From Stenopsyche tienmushanensis (taxonomy: Eukaryota; Arthropoda; Insecta; Trichoptera; Stenopsychidae): a DNA stretch of 64,000 nt. The translations under genes were made by a program, and so were the position numbers. The stretch is from contig WACJ01000072.1 in assembly GCA_008973525.1 (NCBI GenBank), positions 248,001 to 312,000 on the forward strand, in the 5' to 3' direction. Position 1 is the first letter of the stretch, and the number at the start of each line of letters is the position of its first letter. Below are positions 11,371 through 22,901 of this stretch, in pieces. Under the pieces are notes generated by a model that did no database searches, was not told where the DNA came from, and was given only the letters and a program-made list of their open reading frames with translations.

Positions 11371-13009
11371 ATTATTAACATACAAAAACTGACACTTAAC
11401 AAATTTTACAAAGGATTCATAATTTTTTAAACTAATATTTACAAAAAACTTAAGTAGATCAGAATGTTTATAATGTTACATTTTATTTTATTACACGGAG
11501 TGAAAATTTACAGACAATAATGATAAATTAAAATCGTGTCCAAGAATATAAAATATATTATCATACCACAAACCGCATGATAAAAAAGTGGTAATTTAAG
11601 TAGTAATTTCATTTCCGACATTCGATAATTGTGTTAATAAGTATTTTCACAAATACCATCGAATCAATAATTATTACGCACTCTGAAGAGTCGGGAGAAA
11701 AATATCTCTCAGAAGCCTCTCAACTTTATTATCCTCCAACTCTCAACTTCCCAAGTATCCCGGGTAAGAACCCTTAGACTTGTAAAATCGCTCGAATTAC
11801 GATTCCACCCACGCGGGATGATATTTTAGGAACGCATTTATAGAGTACGTATGAACATTCTCACCCTCGCCTTTTTGAGTCATACGCACGAAGCCTAATA
11901 TTATAATAACGATGCCATCGGATAATGTGTTAACCTTAACACGTACATCGGCGACAATCTAACGAATTCGAAGCCAGCCTCGGATGCGAACCGACATCTC
12001 CCAGCGTTTCCTGTATATTTTAAAACAGTAAAACAGATGCCTCTACGACCCTCGATCAAAATGTCAGGAATTCCACACATTCACCGAATAAACAGACACT
12101 TTTTATCGAACGTATTAGAGCACCATAAATAACAAATATCGAATGAAAATAACCTTGCAATTTTGTACGTATACAATATGCAAAACTATTTAGCACATGA
12201 CCGGTTTCTTAGTCAGCGCTATTTATAACGCAATTAAAACATTTTTTATCATCACTCCACTGTTCTGCGTCGGCGCGAACATTTTCCGACGCCGGGAGAA
12301 ATTATAAAATACGGCCTTGTCAATGTCGTAGACGAAAACGACGGAAATAATGTTTCCAGTACGGCTGGCATACTAAATGCGAAAATTTCCAATAGTCGCC
12401 AAGCGTTGAAAAGTCGTATAAATTTATTAACACGTACGCGACGGAGTCAAGTGTACAGCGCGCCGCTAATAAGCAAACAGTCCTCCATTGTGGATGAAAC
12501 ACTCGTTTAAAATTCATAAGAACTTTCAACACCCGACGTGTGCATTCGGCAATGGAAATTATTAAGATAATCAAAACACCGATGCAATTATGAAAACGGA
12601 CCTTGAGTTTTTCAGGTCGAGGGAAAACATGGGATTTCACGAGCCATCAATTAATGGAAATTTAATACACGTTTATTCATAATAATACAATAATCATTCG
12701 ATTTAAACGAACTAATAAAGAATGACCCTCGTCAAAATTTATAATCAAATATATCAATTCTTCACTCCAAAGGAAATTTTCGGAAACTTTACATTGTGCC
12801 AGTCAAAATATGCATTTTTGTCCAAGAAATGGAGTTACTAAAATCTTGTACAAATAAGTTTGCCCTAATATCAGAAACAATAGCCAAACGTACCGTACGA
12901 AAATATTTTAATTGATGAACATTTAGTAGAGTTAGGTTTTAACCATTTGAGAAGAGAGCTAATTTAAAATGTTCATAGTCTTAGATGCCATATTGTATGA
13001 AGCTTATAT
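11371..13009. other. Unassigned DNA with one weak exon candidate
   Basis: Mostly spacer. On the minus strand 12010-11947 (64 nt) is bounded by a plausible acceptor (TTTTAAAATATACAG) and donor (GAT|GTACGT). It is open in one frame (ETLGDVGSHPRLASNSLDCR). This is weak evidence on its own. The 106-codon minus frame at 12320-12640 has no recognisable domain. Confidence 0.3.
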
Positions 13010-13165
13010 TTAACACTCTCGTCGCCCAACGAGAATCGGTGTTGTTTCTCACGGGGCCCAAATTCGATAGTCAGAACATAAACAGAAGGAATAGCGATGC
13101 GATATTATAACTCCTGGGTATTATTTTATCTTAGATCGATAAGCTTGACTCTGACTTTAGTCAAA
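13010..13165 (+). mobile_element. piggyBac-like terminal fragment (family 1)
   Basis: Starts at a TTAA (13010-13013) with TTAACACTCTCGTCGCCCAA and continues with TTTCTCACGGGGCCCAAATT and TTAGATCGATAAGCTTGACT. These are shared with 33265 and 35959 (same strand) and 62248-62356 (opposite strand). TTAA plus this terminal repeat fits piggyBac. No opposite end was found nearby. Confidence 0.75.
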
Positions 13166-13235
13166 TTCGTTAAGTTAACATTTGCAAGTCGTTCGCTTTT
13201 CGAAGATTCGAACTTCGATTCGAAATAAATAAACA

Positions 13236-13320
13236 CTGTCGATAGCACACAGTATTCAGTCTGAGTCAGAGCTCAACGTACTAGAGTGCTCTTTCTGAAT
13301 CATTGGAATTCGCTCGCAAA
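13236..13320 (+). repeat. Unknown repeat X, partial copy
   Basis: Shares TCGATAGCACA and GAGTGCTCTTTCTGAATCA with the longer copies at 42415-42590 (plus) and 47372-47577 (minus). It has no coding potential or recognisable end structure. Confidence 0.55.
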
Positions 13321-14999
13321 TACGCGATCATCCTATCATACAGGTCGATGGTGGATAGTATATTTTTTTTTCATCCTTTCGCTTTGCATTCAAAAAATGG
13401 ATGGTTATTTTATTTTATATAGACAATCTGTATGTTATTCTGAAGGTCCATAATCTCATGAATAATAAAGAGAACGAGCAAGTTTTTAATTGAGTGAAAT
13501 ATAATATTTGCATTGTACAACGAGTAAGACTATCGGATATCAAATTTGATATTAAATAATATTGACACAGCGTTAATTAAATGAAAACCTATCAAAATCT
13601 TAAAATTTGAGCTTCTCCAATAAATAAATTGAATTAAATACCATAAAGTCTGGATGAAAATATTCCACGCAGATTCCGGCGATAATTTTTCGCATGGCAT
13701 AATTGCTCATCGACGTGTTGAATAACGCCGGGCGTTCATACGTAAGAAACTATTGTGACATTTTGATCGACGATGAGAAATCGTTGACATTTCGGCCGAA
13801 TATGGTAGCGCGAGCTATCAAAACAAACTTGTGCGTTACATAAATTAAAAATCGAAATCTATCCGACGGTGAAAAAAAGCGGCCATTAATTATTTGCGAA
13901 TTTTGAATAGAGCCACTTTCGTGTCGGCCTGATATGCGGAAAAAGACACTTTAACCGCGACGCTATAAATCGACTTGATACACGTATCGAATTAAATTTC
14001 ACAAATTGAATTCGCACCACATACGCGCCTAAGTTAATTTCACTTTTCGCTCGCAAAAAATATCCCAGAACGTATATCAATCTTGATTTTTTCCCCGGAT
14101 TTTTTCGACATGCCAATGAAGTAATTTGTGCGTGTTTAGCTATTACAGCTGATTGTAATAAATCAACAAGTGCATCTAATAATTTGCGTGCGATTATCAA
14201 CAAGGAGCGAAAATCGTGACATTCTTGCGACGCAGTCACAAAGGTCGTCTGCAATGTCGTCGTTTGCATCGGTATTATATAAATCTGTCCATGAATAAGT
14301 GTCAGGAGTATTGTTTTGAGAGCAACGGGCGCTGCAGATACCCCCTGACCTTACACGCCCTAAGCGCGAACGACAGCAGCTATGTTTTGACAGCGAATTC
14401 CTATCCGAATTTGGCACTGAACGTACGACGCACAATTCGCAGCACACAATATCACAACGCCCATGGCATATCGCCGTCGTGGGCGAAACCTCAAGCACCC
14501 GAGCACTGCACACGAAGCCAGTACGAACCTCCGATTCTTGGGAACAGATAAGTGGCGTGTGACGCATCAGCCGCGAGCTGACTAACTAACTGGCTTCAAG
14601 ACCAGCAAGTCGAGACGGAAAGTCAGCTGGCGAAACTGACTACACTTGGGAGGGGAGTCCACCACAACGCGTGTTGTTAACAGCACGCAGATGCTGATAA
14701 GCGATGCTATTATTTATCTAAAGTCACTTTTACTGTACAATCTGTCGTGATGCTCAGTTTCAAATCGCTACTCAATGTGATTAACCTACGATAAAGATTA
14801 TATGATTTCAATCAATGCATTTTAACACTTTTTATGCCGTCCGGAAAAATTATCCCTACGCAAAGAATGTTTAGCCAATTTGATAAGGTTTAAGAAAAAA
14901 ACACCAACATTCTATTATTATTATATTTATAAGCTACTAGTGATTACCCCCAGCATTCGTTGCAATGCCTCGTCTCGCATAACAAACTGCATACACAAG
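13321..14999. other. CpG-rich patch at 14.1-14.7 kb, function unknown
   Basis: Between about 14100 and 14700 the DNA is GC- and CpG-richer, and ORFs of 111-134 codons are open on both strands (14163-14567 minus, 14216-14551 plus). Neither has a domain, coding signature or splice context. A regulatory or untranslated exon region is possible, but nothing in the sequence decides it. Confidence 0.3.
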
Positions 15000-15245
15000 C
15001 AATATTTTTACTATGCCTATGTTATTCCCGCAAGTGTAACCAATAAGTTGACAAAGTTTTATCGCAATCGGATAAACGGTATGGCAGCGCATTAAATACG
15101 AACAAACACTGTTTTTTTTATACATATTAGACTATGTCTATGTTACTCGCGCAATCCTTAGCAATAAGTGGACGAAGTTTTGTCGCAATCTGATGAACGG
15201 TATGGCAGCGCATTACATACGAACAAACATCGTAAATTAATATCA
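15000..15245 (-). mobile_element. Helitron 5' terminal fragment, two tandem modules
   Basis: On the minus strand the two-module arrangement of 1735-1957 is repeated: the CATCAGATTGCGACAAAACT-type module (about 15240-15131), then one starting TCTAATATGTATAAAAAAAA, with the CATCCGATTGCGATAAAACT-type core slightly mutated. No Helitron 3' end is present. It abuts the piggyBac copy at 15340. Confidence 0.65.
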
Positions 15246-15339
15246 AATCGATATATTATTTTAGTAAATACTAGTTAAGATCCTACTGACTTAACTCTTG
15301 CAATCGCACTTATATTCAATTGATTTAGATATTTTACGT

Positions 15340-16567
15340 TTATCATATATTTGATTCTATGTGACATATATAGAGTGAACTAAAATAACCCTTTGCGGTC
15401 CGAAGGTATTTTTCAATTGTTGCACCAGGTCCAAGTCATTTTCAGTGAATTTATTAAAAATTATGTTTATGATAAAAAATGAAGAAAACTTGGTAAAAAA
15501 ATAATAAAAAATTTGTTTATATATTTAATAATAATTTACAAAAATTAATTCCTAAAACTTTGTGTGGTATTTTTTAAAACAATCTCCAGGTTGGAGGCCA
15601 GGCTTTTTCTCGCACGTATCGCAATATAACGATATCTGTCTTCTTTTTCCTGGAATATTACGATACGAACACACCATACAATCTTTGTAGTTTATAGAAT
15701 CATATATAAAATGGGGATATCTGTCTTTTTGGCTGCACAAAAATTCCCAATGATTTCCATCAAAATTTAGCGAAATTTTATATGACTCTTTTTTGAGACT
15801 CTTTGATTTTTTCTCTCTCATATTATGTATGCATTCACAATTGATGTTTCTAGTCCCAAAATAAGTTTCCTCCACCATTTTAATGACTTTCGCATGAAAC
15901 AATATGACGTTGCCAGTTGATCGGCAGTGTCTACTCCTTCCATATTTTTTATGTAATTTTGAATAACTGTTGGCTTTTCAATCACTTATTTTTGGTTGAT
16001 ATTACCAATGCGTTACCAGATCTTCCTTTCGGGACTTCTCCTCGTCAATTGTGATCACGATATGTGCTTTGCACTAAGCATCGTTACATTTCTCTTAACT
16101 CGCCAAGCTAACACAAGTTTTTCTTTTTTGTGGTAAGCTACTTTTTGCCCAACAGCTAATTTTGTTTTTTCTATATCCTTTGGAAAATGTTTTTCATTTG
16201 GCCCCGGTAAACCGCCACGGTTTTACCAGCAAGGTAATAATTTCTTATTAAAAATTCCTCAACATGCTTTGGATTAGTGTAAAATCTATCAGTGAATACA
16301 TAATTTCTGGAGTCCATTTAAAAACTCACGAAAAATAATTAAATTGTCAGATAACTTCACAAATATGAGATGTTCACGGTGATATAATTCGCCAGTGTAT
16401 TGTTCGAAATTGTAATTTCGAAACAATTAAATGGTCTGTTAATTAATTTTTAGAGCATTTCCTTCATTCCACAGTTTAAAAAAATACTAAAATCGTCACA
16501 GAATATTTTTAAAAGTATCTGTAAAGAAATGTCAACACGTTATGGACACTGGATCACAAAAGGTTAA
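15340..16567 (-). mobile_element. Decayed piggyBac-like element (family 2)
   Basis: The right boundary, read on the minus strand, is TTAACCTTTTGTGATCCAG starting at the TTAA 16564-16567. Near the other end is ATAACCCTTTGCGGTCCGAA (about 15386), an imperfect inverted match to it. Homology with the copy at 50205-51040 continues about 45 bp further, to near 15340, so the exact left end is uncertain. Between them lies a frameshifted transposase on the minus strand. The copy at 50.2 kb is an internally deleted relative. Confidence 0.7.
15552..16315 (-). pseudogene. piggyBac transposase relic with intact C-terminal Cys-rich domain
   Basis: On the minus strand the upstream half reads, with frameshifts and stops, RNYVFTDRFYTNPKHVEEFL then AGKTVAVYRG. 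This is the D-x-F-Y-T-N-P region of piggyBac (DDE_Tnp_1_7) transposases. The last 116 codons (15902-15552) are open and end in the cross-brace zinc domain. Visible ligands are Cys75, Cys78, Cys94, Cys97, Cys108 and His113 (YKDCMVC ... LYCDTCEKKPGLQPGDCF). Such domains bind the transposon ends. Multiple lesions upstream make it non-functional. Confidence 0.8.
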
Positions 16568-17896
16568 TACTTTTGAAATAGTCGAAAAATCTATTTCTAA
16601 TAATAGAAATTTTGTTCACCCAGCGTTCCCATGGAAACAAAAAAGACGTATAATTAAAAATAATTCGTATATTCACTGTCAGTTAGATTATTTACATAAT
16701 TGTCAGACTATTACTCAAATTATAAATCATTTCAGATCAGCGATTGCAATCCTGGTGTTTGGCTTCGATGGACATGTTAAAGAGAGTCAGTGACTTCACT
16801 ACATACGCTCCTATGGATAGGCCTATTGTAACATCAAGACTGTGTCTTTGTAAAAAATCATAAATTTGCCCCCAGCTCTTCAAATGTCGCATACAAAAAC
16901 ATGGTGACCTATTCATACGACCTGAGCAAACAAAAGGCTTTGTAAAAACACGTATTTTATTGTGAATGCACCACCTTTTCGATGCAGAAAACACGAGACG
17001 ATGACACAAAGACGTTGACAATATCCAAATGATAAATAAACTATACAAATTATTTTTTGCGGCATATAATGCATTGACATCGAACGTCAAATGTGTCCTG
17101 CGAGCAATGGAACCTCTAGATATCCAATCGAAGATCTACGGACCGATAACATGGAAATGTATTTACTTGTGCGAATTACGTCTGAGTTTGCATGAATATG
17201 GGGGATCTAAAGGCGAAGCTCCATTTATCATGGATACAAAATGTTGCCGGTATTATCTCCAAGTACAGTTGATCAAACACGATATCACACCAGGTCACCA
17301 AAATAGCTGGTAAATTAATAAATGAGTCAGCGACATTGTAATTTATACGTCCATATTGTTTCGTGATAATGGGATAACAACGAGAACTATCGCGAGAAGT
17401 GGCTCTAATTAATCACACTGTGCCTCGACTATTTTAGAGCAGAATTAATATAATTATTCGATCGTTAGCGTATTTAGATTGCATTTGAGCAGTGTCGGCT
17501 CCAGTATCGACGGTAGCTAATTGGTGGGGTTCGGGATGAAAAACAAAGCGAACCGTATTGGGGAGGGCGATAAGTGTTTGAGTATATTTGGCGGCGAATT
17601 TAAACGGACAACTTTACACGGTAGACTAAAAGAGAGATGCAAAGCAAACGAATTAAATTACAATTAACGAGCAGAGCCGGGGGCGAAGAACCGCGATGTT
17701 ATAATGACGGTGCGGAACACGTCCACATCGCTGGACCGGAAATAGGTAGCAAGCGGAAAAAGTTTGCGGAACCATACCACTTTCCTTCACATAACAATGC
17801 AAAACAAAGCCGAGGATGCGCCTTTATTCACCACGGCAAAAGCCTGTTCAACGAGGATTTTTTTTGCGTATTTTTGTAAAGTCCTCTGAGCTTACG
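16568..17896. other. No assignable feature
   Basis: Overlapping short frames on both strands at 16737-17313, and an 80-codon hydrophilic frame at 17637-17879, show no domains or splice context. No repeats matched elsewhere in the window. Confidence 0.45.
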
Positions 17897-18180
17897 TTAT
17901 CGTTGATTCATTATTTTCAAAGCCTCTCGTGCTTGTTTTTTGAAAGCTTCATTAGCCCTAAAGCTCTCGATCATTAATTTTTGAGCATGAACAGCAGCCC
18001 ACATCTTATATACAATTATGACGCACCAATAATTAATATTTTTAATTAATCTTTAAAGGTGTGTGTGTTTCATGCAATGCTTTTGACATTATCATCATTC
18101 CGATCTTTAAATAGTTCATATTGTTGGAGAAAAGCCTCCTGCATTCGCTTCGATTCCTGGTGGTCTTGCGTCTTCCTATT
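17897..18180 (-). pseudogene. Relic of a helical, charged protein (unrecognised)
   Basis: Two open stretches follow each other on the minus strand. 18180-18070 reads NRKTQDHQESKRMQEAFLQQ then YELFKDRNDDNVKSIA. 18004-17897 reads MWAAVHAQKLMIESFRANEA then FKKQAREALKIMNQR. Both are glutamine- and charge-rich and predicted helical. They are separated by a frame disruption, as in one ancestral ORF. The style resembles C-terminal coiled regions of Myb/SANT-like accessory proteins of some transposons (inference, not a match I can verify). Confidence 0.35.
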
Positions 18181-18336
18181 TTTTTAACACCACTTCAAAA
18201 TATTTTTCCATATTATTTTGCAATTCCTTCTATGACACCATTACAGACCACTGACATGGTTTTCATAGCGTTATTTAAAATGTGGCCACTAACCACACCT
18301 CATGTAGTAATAGGTAAAATTTCGACATTTTAATAA

Positions 18337-18671
18337 TCTAATATATGAAAAATAATCTCTGTTCGTATTTAATGCGCTTCCATACCGTTCATCCGATTGC
18401 GATAAAACTTTGTCAACTTGCTGTTTACACTTGCGGGAATAACATAGGCATAGTAAAAATATTGTATGGATGCACCATGTTGGCGCATATTGGTCTGGTA
18501 AAATGAAGTTTGGATTGAATGTGAGACGAGAACGAGTGTGTATATACTTTTGGGTCCCAGCTTTTCGGCTCGCACTACACGAGATCTGCAGCAATAAACC
18601 ACTTACTGCGTTTCTTTTCAAGTAATTATTAAGCGCTTATTGCATTGCAACGCATGCCGGGTATTGGCTAA
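18337..18671 (+). mobile_element. Complete non-autonomous Helitron, 335 bp
   Basis: Begins with TC after an A (A|TCTAATATATGAAAAATAAT) and ends GCATGCCGGGTATTGG-CTAA followed by T. This is the A/T insertion and CTRR terminus expected of Helitrons. Near the 3' end GCATTGCAACGCATGCC can form the usual subterminal hairpin. It includes the shared core CATCCGATTGCGATAAAACT, the CACCATGTTGGCGCATATTG block, and AATTATTAAGCGCTTAT before the 3' hairpin. It has no ORF. It is a useful reference for the truncated copies elsewhere in the window. Confidence 0.8.
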
Positions 18672-19198
18672 TACTTTTAATAAAATGTATATGCACGTAT
18701 AAAGGATAATGTTTCTATCATTACTCCTTGAAAAATGTTGATTTCTTAAAATCCGTTGTGTGCATATAATGTAAATAAACTGCATTTTTAACTATTTTGA
18801 TAAAAGTTAAAGGGATAATATACTATGAAAAAAAAAATACCGGCGATGCAGATCATGATGTCTTTTTTTTACATTGAATATGTATAGTTTTTAGTTTTTT
18901 CCAATAAAAAATGACTAAATACAGATATTCAAAAAATCGTATTGCGTGACCTTGATATACCGCGACCCCACAAATAAATTAACAAAACAAACAAGCATAA
19001 CAAATCAGCATCAATCTTAGACCCGGACTGTGAAAAGTCGTTGTGCCAAATCAATCAAGTTAACCCTTTCAAACCGGAGAACATACACGCTACGCTCTGT
19101 TATTAGCAAACAATATTCCTTCTGAAGGAGAAGATTTTGCCAAGGAGTGGTGATACTCGGCTAATGACACCACTCCAGAACAGGCAAGAGGGAATAAA
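18672..19198. other. No assignable feature
   Basis: AT-rich DNA with poly-A and poly-T tracts; nothing recognised. Confidence 0.5.
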
Positions 19199-19272
19199 AA
19201 ATTGGTCAACGATAAGAATGATGCTAGTATCTTAATTATCAAAACAAACGCCTGCTCTCAAGACAACATCAA
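19199..19272 (+). repeat. 75-bp dispersed repeat, copy 2
   Basis: Matches 9331-9405 over about 70 bp, including TCAAAACAAACGCCTGCTCT. Same orientation. Confidence 0.75.
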
Positions 19273-19557
19273 CGAAAGTCATCTCATCTTTGTTGAAAGA
19301 ACTTAATAGCTTATCCGACAATAGCGATTTCAGTTAATTATATCTAAATTTTTTGACGGTTAAAAGATTCTTTAAGATTCTTAATTAGTTTTGCACATTT
19401 GCAAATTTGCAAAAAAATAACGAATACCGATTGAAATATTTCATAACTGGCACAAAATCAAATACTACATTCGTCATAATAGTTGACAACTACTGAAAAC
19501 TAGTTCTCGATTTTAAGAACGTTATCGGTCTGGACAAATAATAAACACACAAAGAGA

Positions 19558-19743
19558 TTGTTTCGCTGGCGCAATGGATCTTATCGCGTAAAAATGCATA
19601 GTCCAGACCATAATGTGTTGAATGTTAACCCAAATACAGCAAATTCTCGAATATTCACATACAAATCGTACGCATACTTGAACAAACCCATTCATGGACT
19701 ACAATACAATCCAAAACAATGTTCAGACATGGAAACAAATTAA
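19558..19743 (+). pseudogene. Possible copia-type reverse transcriptase relic
   Basis: The end of this 61-codon frame reads YLNKPIHGLQYNPKQCSDM. It resembles the copia RT block L-N-K-A-L-Y-G-L-K-Q-x-P-R-x-W, with the typical Trp lost. No YVDD box is visible downstream in a clean frame and no LTRs are seen. A degraded fragment at best. Confidence 0.4.
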
Positions 19744-19996
19744 ACATCAATAGATCCTGATTTGTAGATTAATGTTCATAAATGTGCATTAAGAAGCTGT
19801 ATATCTTCATAAGATGTCGGCATCAATCTATATTTTGTTTATTTCATATCTGAAGAAAGCGCTCACGAAACAAAAAACATTTTTCAAACAAGCATTACTT
19901 GGTTAAATATAGATCAAAATAGATCTTCTTATAATGTTTTCTGCAAACAATTCCATGAAAATATCTTGTTCAAGTATAGATCAATGTTTTTTTAAA

Positions 19997-20060
19997 AATA
20001 TTTTCGCGGATTGCCGGTAATGATTTCGCGGACCCCCAGGGGTCAGTTTAAAAACCGTTG
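19997..20060 (-). mobile_element. Terminal relic of a second hAT-type family
   Basis: The minus strand from 20060 begins CAACGGTTTTTAAACTGACC, then CCTGGGGGTCCGCGAAATC. This is the CAGxGGTT..AAACTGGGGTCCGCGG style end of widespread hAT MITEs. The opposite end was not found, so it is a solo terminus. Confidence 0.5.
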
Positions 20061-22265
20061 ATGTAGAACACGACGTTCCGCAAATAATTTCTTTACTACA
20101 ATTATAATTATTGTAAAATAACAGTTGCTATTAGCGATTCAAAGTTAAATTAGTTTGAAATAAAAATAAATGGTTCAGATTGCATTAATACATCGTTTAA
20201 CCGCACTCTACTCTGTATTCTCCCCTCTATTAATTCGGTAAATCGAGAGTTTACTCTGTAATGTTGTTATTTGAATACTAAGCTCGGATAAATACACAAA
20301 ATAAATATAAAACGTACAAAGTACGGTTAATATAGCAGAGTTTGGGATGGTATTTTATAGATTCGCTAAAATGGAAACATACTATAATACAAATGTATAA
20401 GAGTTCAATCATCCAGGATAGCATAACTTTGATTAAATTACATCTTAAATTGCAATATTATAATTATTATGTAAGCTTAATATTTTACAAGATTTCATAG
20501 ATTTTGGCACGTTCGTCAATTTTTTCGATAATCATACTATAACGTAAATATACACTATTTAGATAAGTCACGTTTTCATACTGATGAAATATTTGGATGT
20601 GCTTTATCGAATGTTTACATTAAAGCTCATGATAACGAAACTATAGGGTCAAACATGATAATATATCAAACTATAATTATCGATAAAAATATTTATCATT
20701 ACAACATCGAGGTGATAAATACGACACAAACAATTCATAGTTTGCCTATTGAAAATTTTCAACATCTTATGCTAACATTCAGGCGATAATTAGCCTTGAT
20801 TTCATCGAAATGCGACACAAAAAATACTCACGAAAACGTTGATCTATGATGAAATATGCCGTTTTTCAGAAAGAGTACTCACCTGAAAATAAATTGAAAG
20901 AAATACATTAATAAAATTAAATTTTTGCTGCAAAAAAAATCGAAAAAATACTGTCTGCTTAATCATCGTAGAGCGGATATTACGTCGGATTTGACGCGCC
21001 AATTACAAGATTGATCATTCATTCTTAAGATTGTAATTACGAATTTATCCGTGGAATATCTGGAACGCCCACGTTCTCCAAAACGCCCACCATCGACGAT
21101 TGAATATCACAATGCGACAAATGTATCATGTTGAAAAAAATGCTAACCCTTTCGACGCGAGGCGAGCCAGATGAAGGCGGACGATTGATTCTCAACAAGT
21201 AATTCGGACTAAAATTTACAGTCTACCAAAACTACAATCAATTGTCAACAAAAACATAAAATAATCGTTTTTATATTTAAAAGAAAATCTATTTATAATT
21301 TTGATCAGTGAATCAAATGATTCGCATTTTCTTCGATTTCATCGGGCCAATTATACACGTTCAGTTTCTACAGTCCAAAGTGCGTAAATTCCGGAAAGAT
21401 ACGCTCTTGATTGATACGTCATTATATATCATTCGTACCGATACGGATCCTGGAACATCAAAAGATTCCAGAAATAGCCACGAGTGTCATAAATCATCTA
21501 TAACTATTGACAGTTTTTCCTACTCGCACGTATCATCGCAAGGCGAGAATCTTTATGCGATAAGTAGACAGCAAAGATGCCATTCGTGCTTATTTACATA
21601 GCGACATTTTTCCACGACGATGGCATCAATGGATATCGATTTTCGACTACGCGGACGCGATGACTTGATATTACATGTAGCGCATCCTTTAAAAAAAGGG
21701 CCGTCTTAATTACTTGGAGGAGGATGCGAACTTTACCCGCGAGGATTCGCAGGAATTTAATATCGCTAAATCACTTCGACGGGAGCCATATGACATAGTA
21801 TGAAACAGGAATGTTTCAATTCGGAAAGTGTAATTACGTTTGGGGATTTGAGGCTTATAAGAGGGCCTACGTCAGATACTCGCACAAGCTGGCTTTTATT
21901 ACAAAAATAAACATATAAGGATCGTCTTTGTCGTGCGAAAAGACGTTATTTATTTTTCGGAAATATCTTCCGCTTATGAAAAATAATTGCAGAAAGAAGC
22001 ATTTAGCATATTAAACAAGGAGTAATCATGATTAATTGCTCGGTATGTGTCGAAACACTTCGTTGACTAAGAATTATATTATCATAATTGCGACGCTTTC
22101 TAAAAATTCGCGACCATTGCTTGTGAATAGTGAAGAAAAATCGGGAAAGCATACCTTGACGAAAAATTATTTGAATTCTTTAAATATAATGCCTTTCTAT
22201 ACGTTTGTGTTAATTTGTCTAATAAAAATGTGTTATTGCATACTTTGCCAAATTTTTTCAAACCT
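20061..22265. other. Non-coding stretch containing one recursive splice site
   Basis: AT-rich and without a gene apart from the splice-type site at 20877-20908. The 97-codon frame at 21308-21601 and the 77-codon frame at 22036-22269 have no recognisable domain. Confidence 0.45.
20877..20908 (-). promoter_or_regulatory. Candidate recursive (zero-nucleotide exon) splice site
   Basis: Read on the minus strand, a pyrimidine-rich tract (TTTCTTTCAATTTATTTTCAG) is followed at once by GTGAGTACTC, so the 3' splice site abuts a strong 5' splice site (junction between 20883 and 20882). This is the architecture of ratcheting points that remove giant introns stepwise in Drosophila and other insects. It is on the same strand as the exon at 8078-8222. 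A second site of the same design is at 51344/51345. Confidence 0.6.
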
Positions 22266-22307
22266 GTGATGATGCAACATATGCATCACCGGTCACGAAA
22301 GTGTTAA
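22266..22307 (+). mobile_element. piggyBac-like solo 3' terminus (family 1)
   Basis: GTGATGATGCAACATATGCA then TCACCGGTCACGAAAGTGTTAA, ending at TTAA 22304-22307. The reverse complement starts TTAACACTTTCGT, matching the family 1 start TTAACACTCTCGT. Almost the same end closes the MITE at 32653-32656. No left end is recognisable upstream. Confidence 0.65.
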
Positions 22308-22319
22308 TACAGTATTGAC

Positions 22320-22893
22320 TAGGGAATATAATCCCGGGATCCCGGACAGTTTTAGGTGCTCATGAATCCCGGGATTAGTAAACGTAATCCCGAAAAAATC
22401 TGGATTAAATTTTTTTCAAACAGAAATCGTACACCTCACCAACACGATGAAGGCTATTAAATCCAGACATTTCCGCCAAAATCTGGACGCTTGGAAACAG
22501 TGGCGTAACTACTTATTAGCGAGCTTAGGCGACGCCTAGGGGCAATAACTGTCTAATCTATGTATAAATATATATATTTTAAATTGTTATATTAACCTTT
22601 CCCTACCGGTGATGTATTTACTACACCTCGACTCTAATAATGGGAATATCGATATGAATTATAATAGATACGGGATTCAGAATTTTTGTATTCTTCCGTA
22701 ATATAATAACGAATCACATCAAAATATTATAGTATATAAGTATTCATCTGCAGCGACGGAAATAAATCATTTGTCGGGAAATCGGGAATTTTGCGAGTTT
22801 TAGTCCGTATCTCAGCAGAAAGGAATTTTATCAGTCACATTGATGGTGTTACTAGCATTAAAATATCTGATTACCGGATTATCGGATTACCTA
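22320..22893 (+). mobile_element. hAT copy 4, internally deleted, perfect TSD, unusual right end
   Basis: The left end TAGGGAATATAATCCCGGGA and a 574-bp length, flanked by the perfect 8-bp duplication GTATTGAC (22312-22319 and 22894-22901), define the element. It follows copies 1 and 3 up to TCACATTGATGGTGTTACTA, then lacks the dimerisation region. It ends in a short, diverged right terminus (TTACCGGATTATCGGATTAC CTA) with repeated GGATTA instead of the CCCGGGAT-rich end. Confidence 0.9.
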
Positions 22894-22901
22894 GTATTGA
22901 C

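Noticed and set aside
12320..12640. 106-codon minus-strand ORF
   Set aside because: No domain, no splice context, composition not protein-like; a chance opening in a GC-richer patch.
14163..14567. Overlapping ORFs of 111-134 codons on both strands
   Set aside because: Open on opposite strands at the same place with cysteine- and arginine-rich nonsense-like content, explained by CpG richness.
14880..15125. Small ORFs rich in Tyr/Ile at 15 kb
   Set aside because: Translations of Helitron terminal repeats, not genes.
18289..18621. Minus-strand ORFs over the Helitron
   Set aside because: Antisense shadow of a repeat; the same translation recurs at 34332-34694 and 46573-46847 because the Helitron sequence is repeated.
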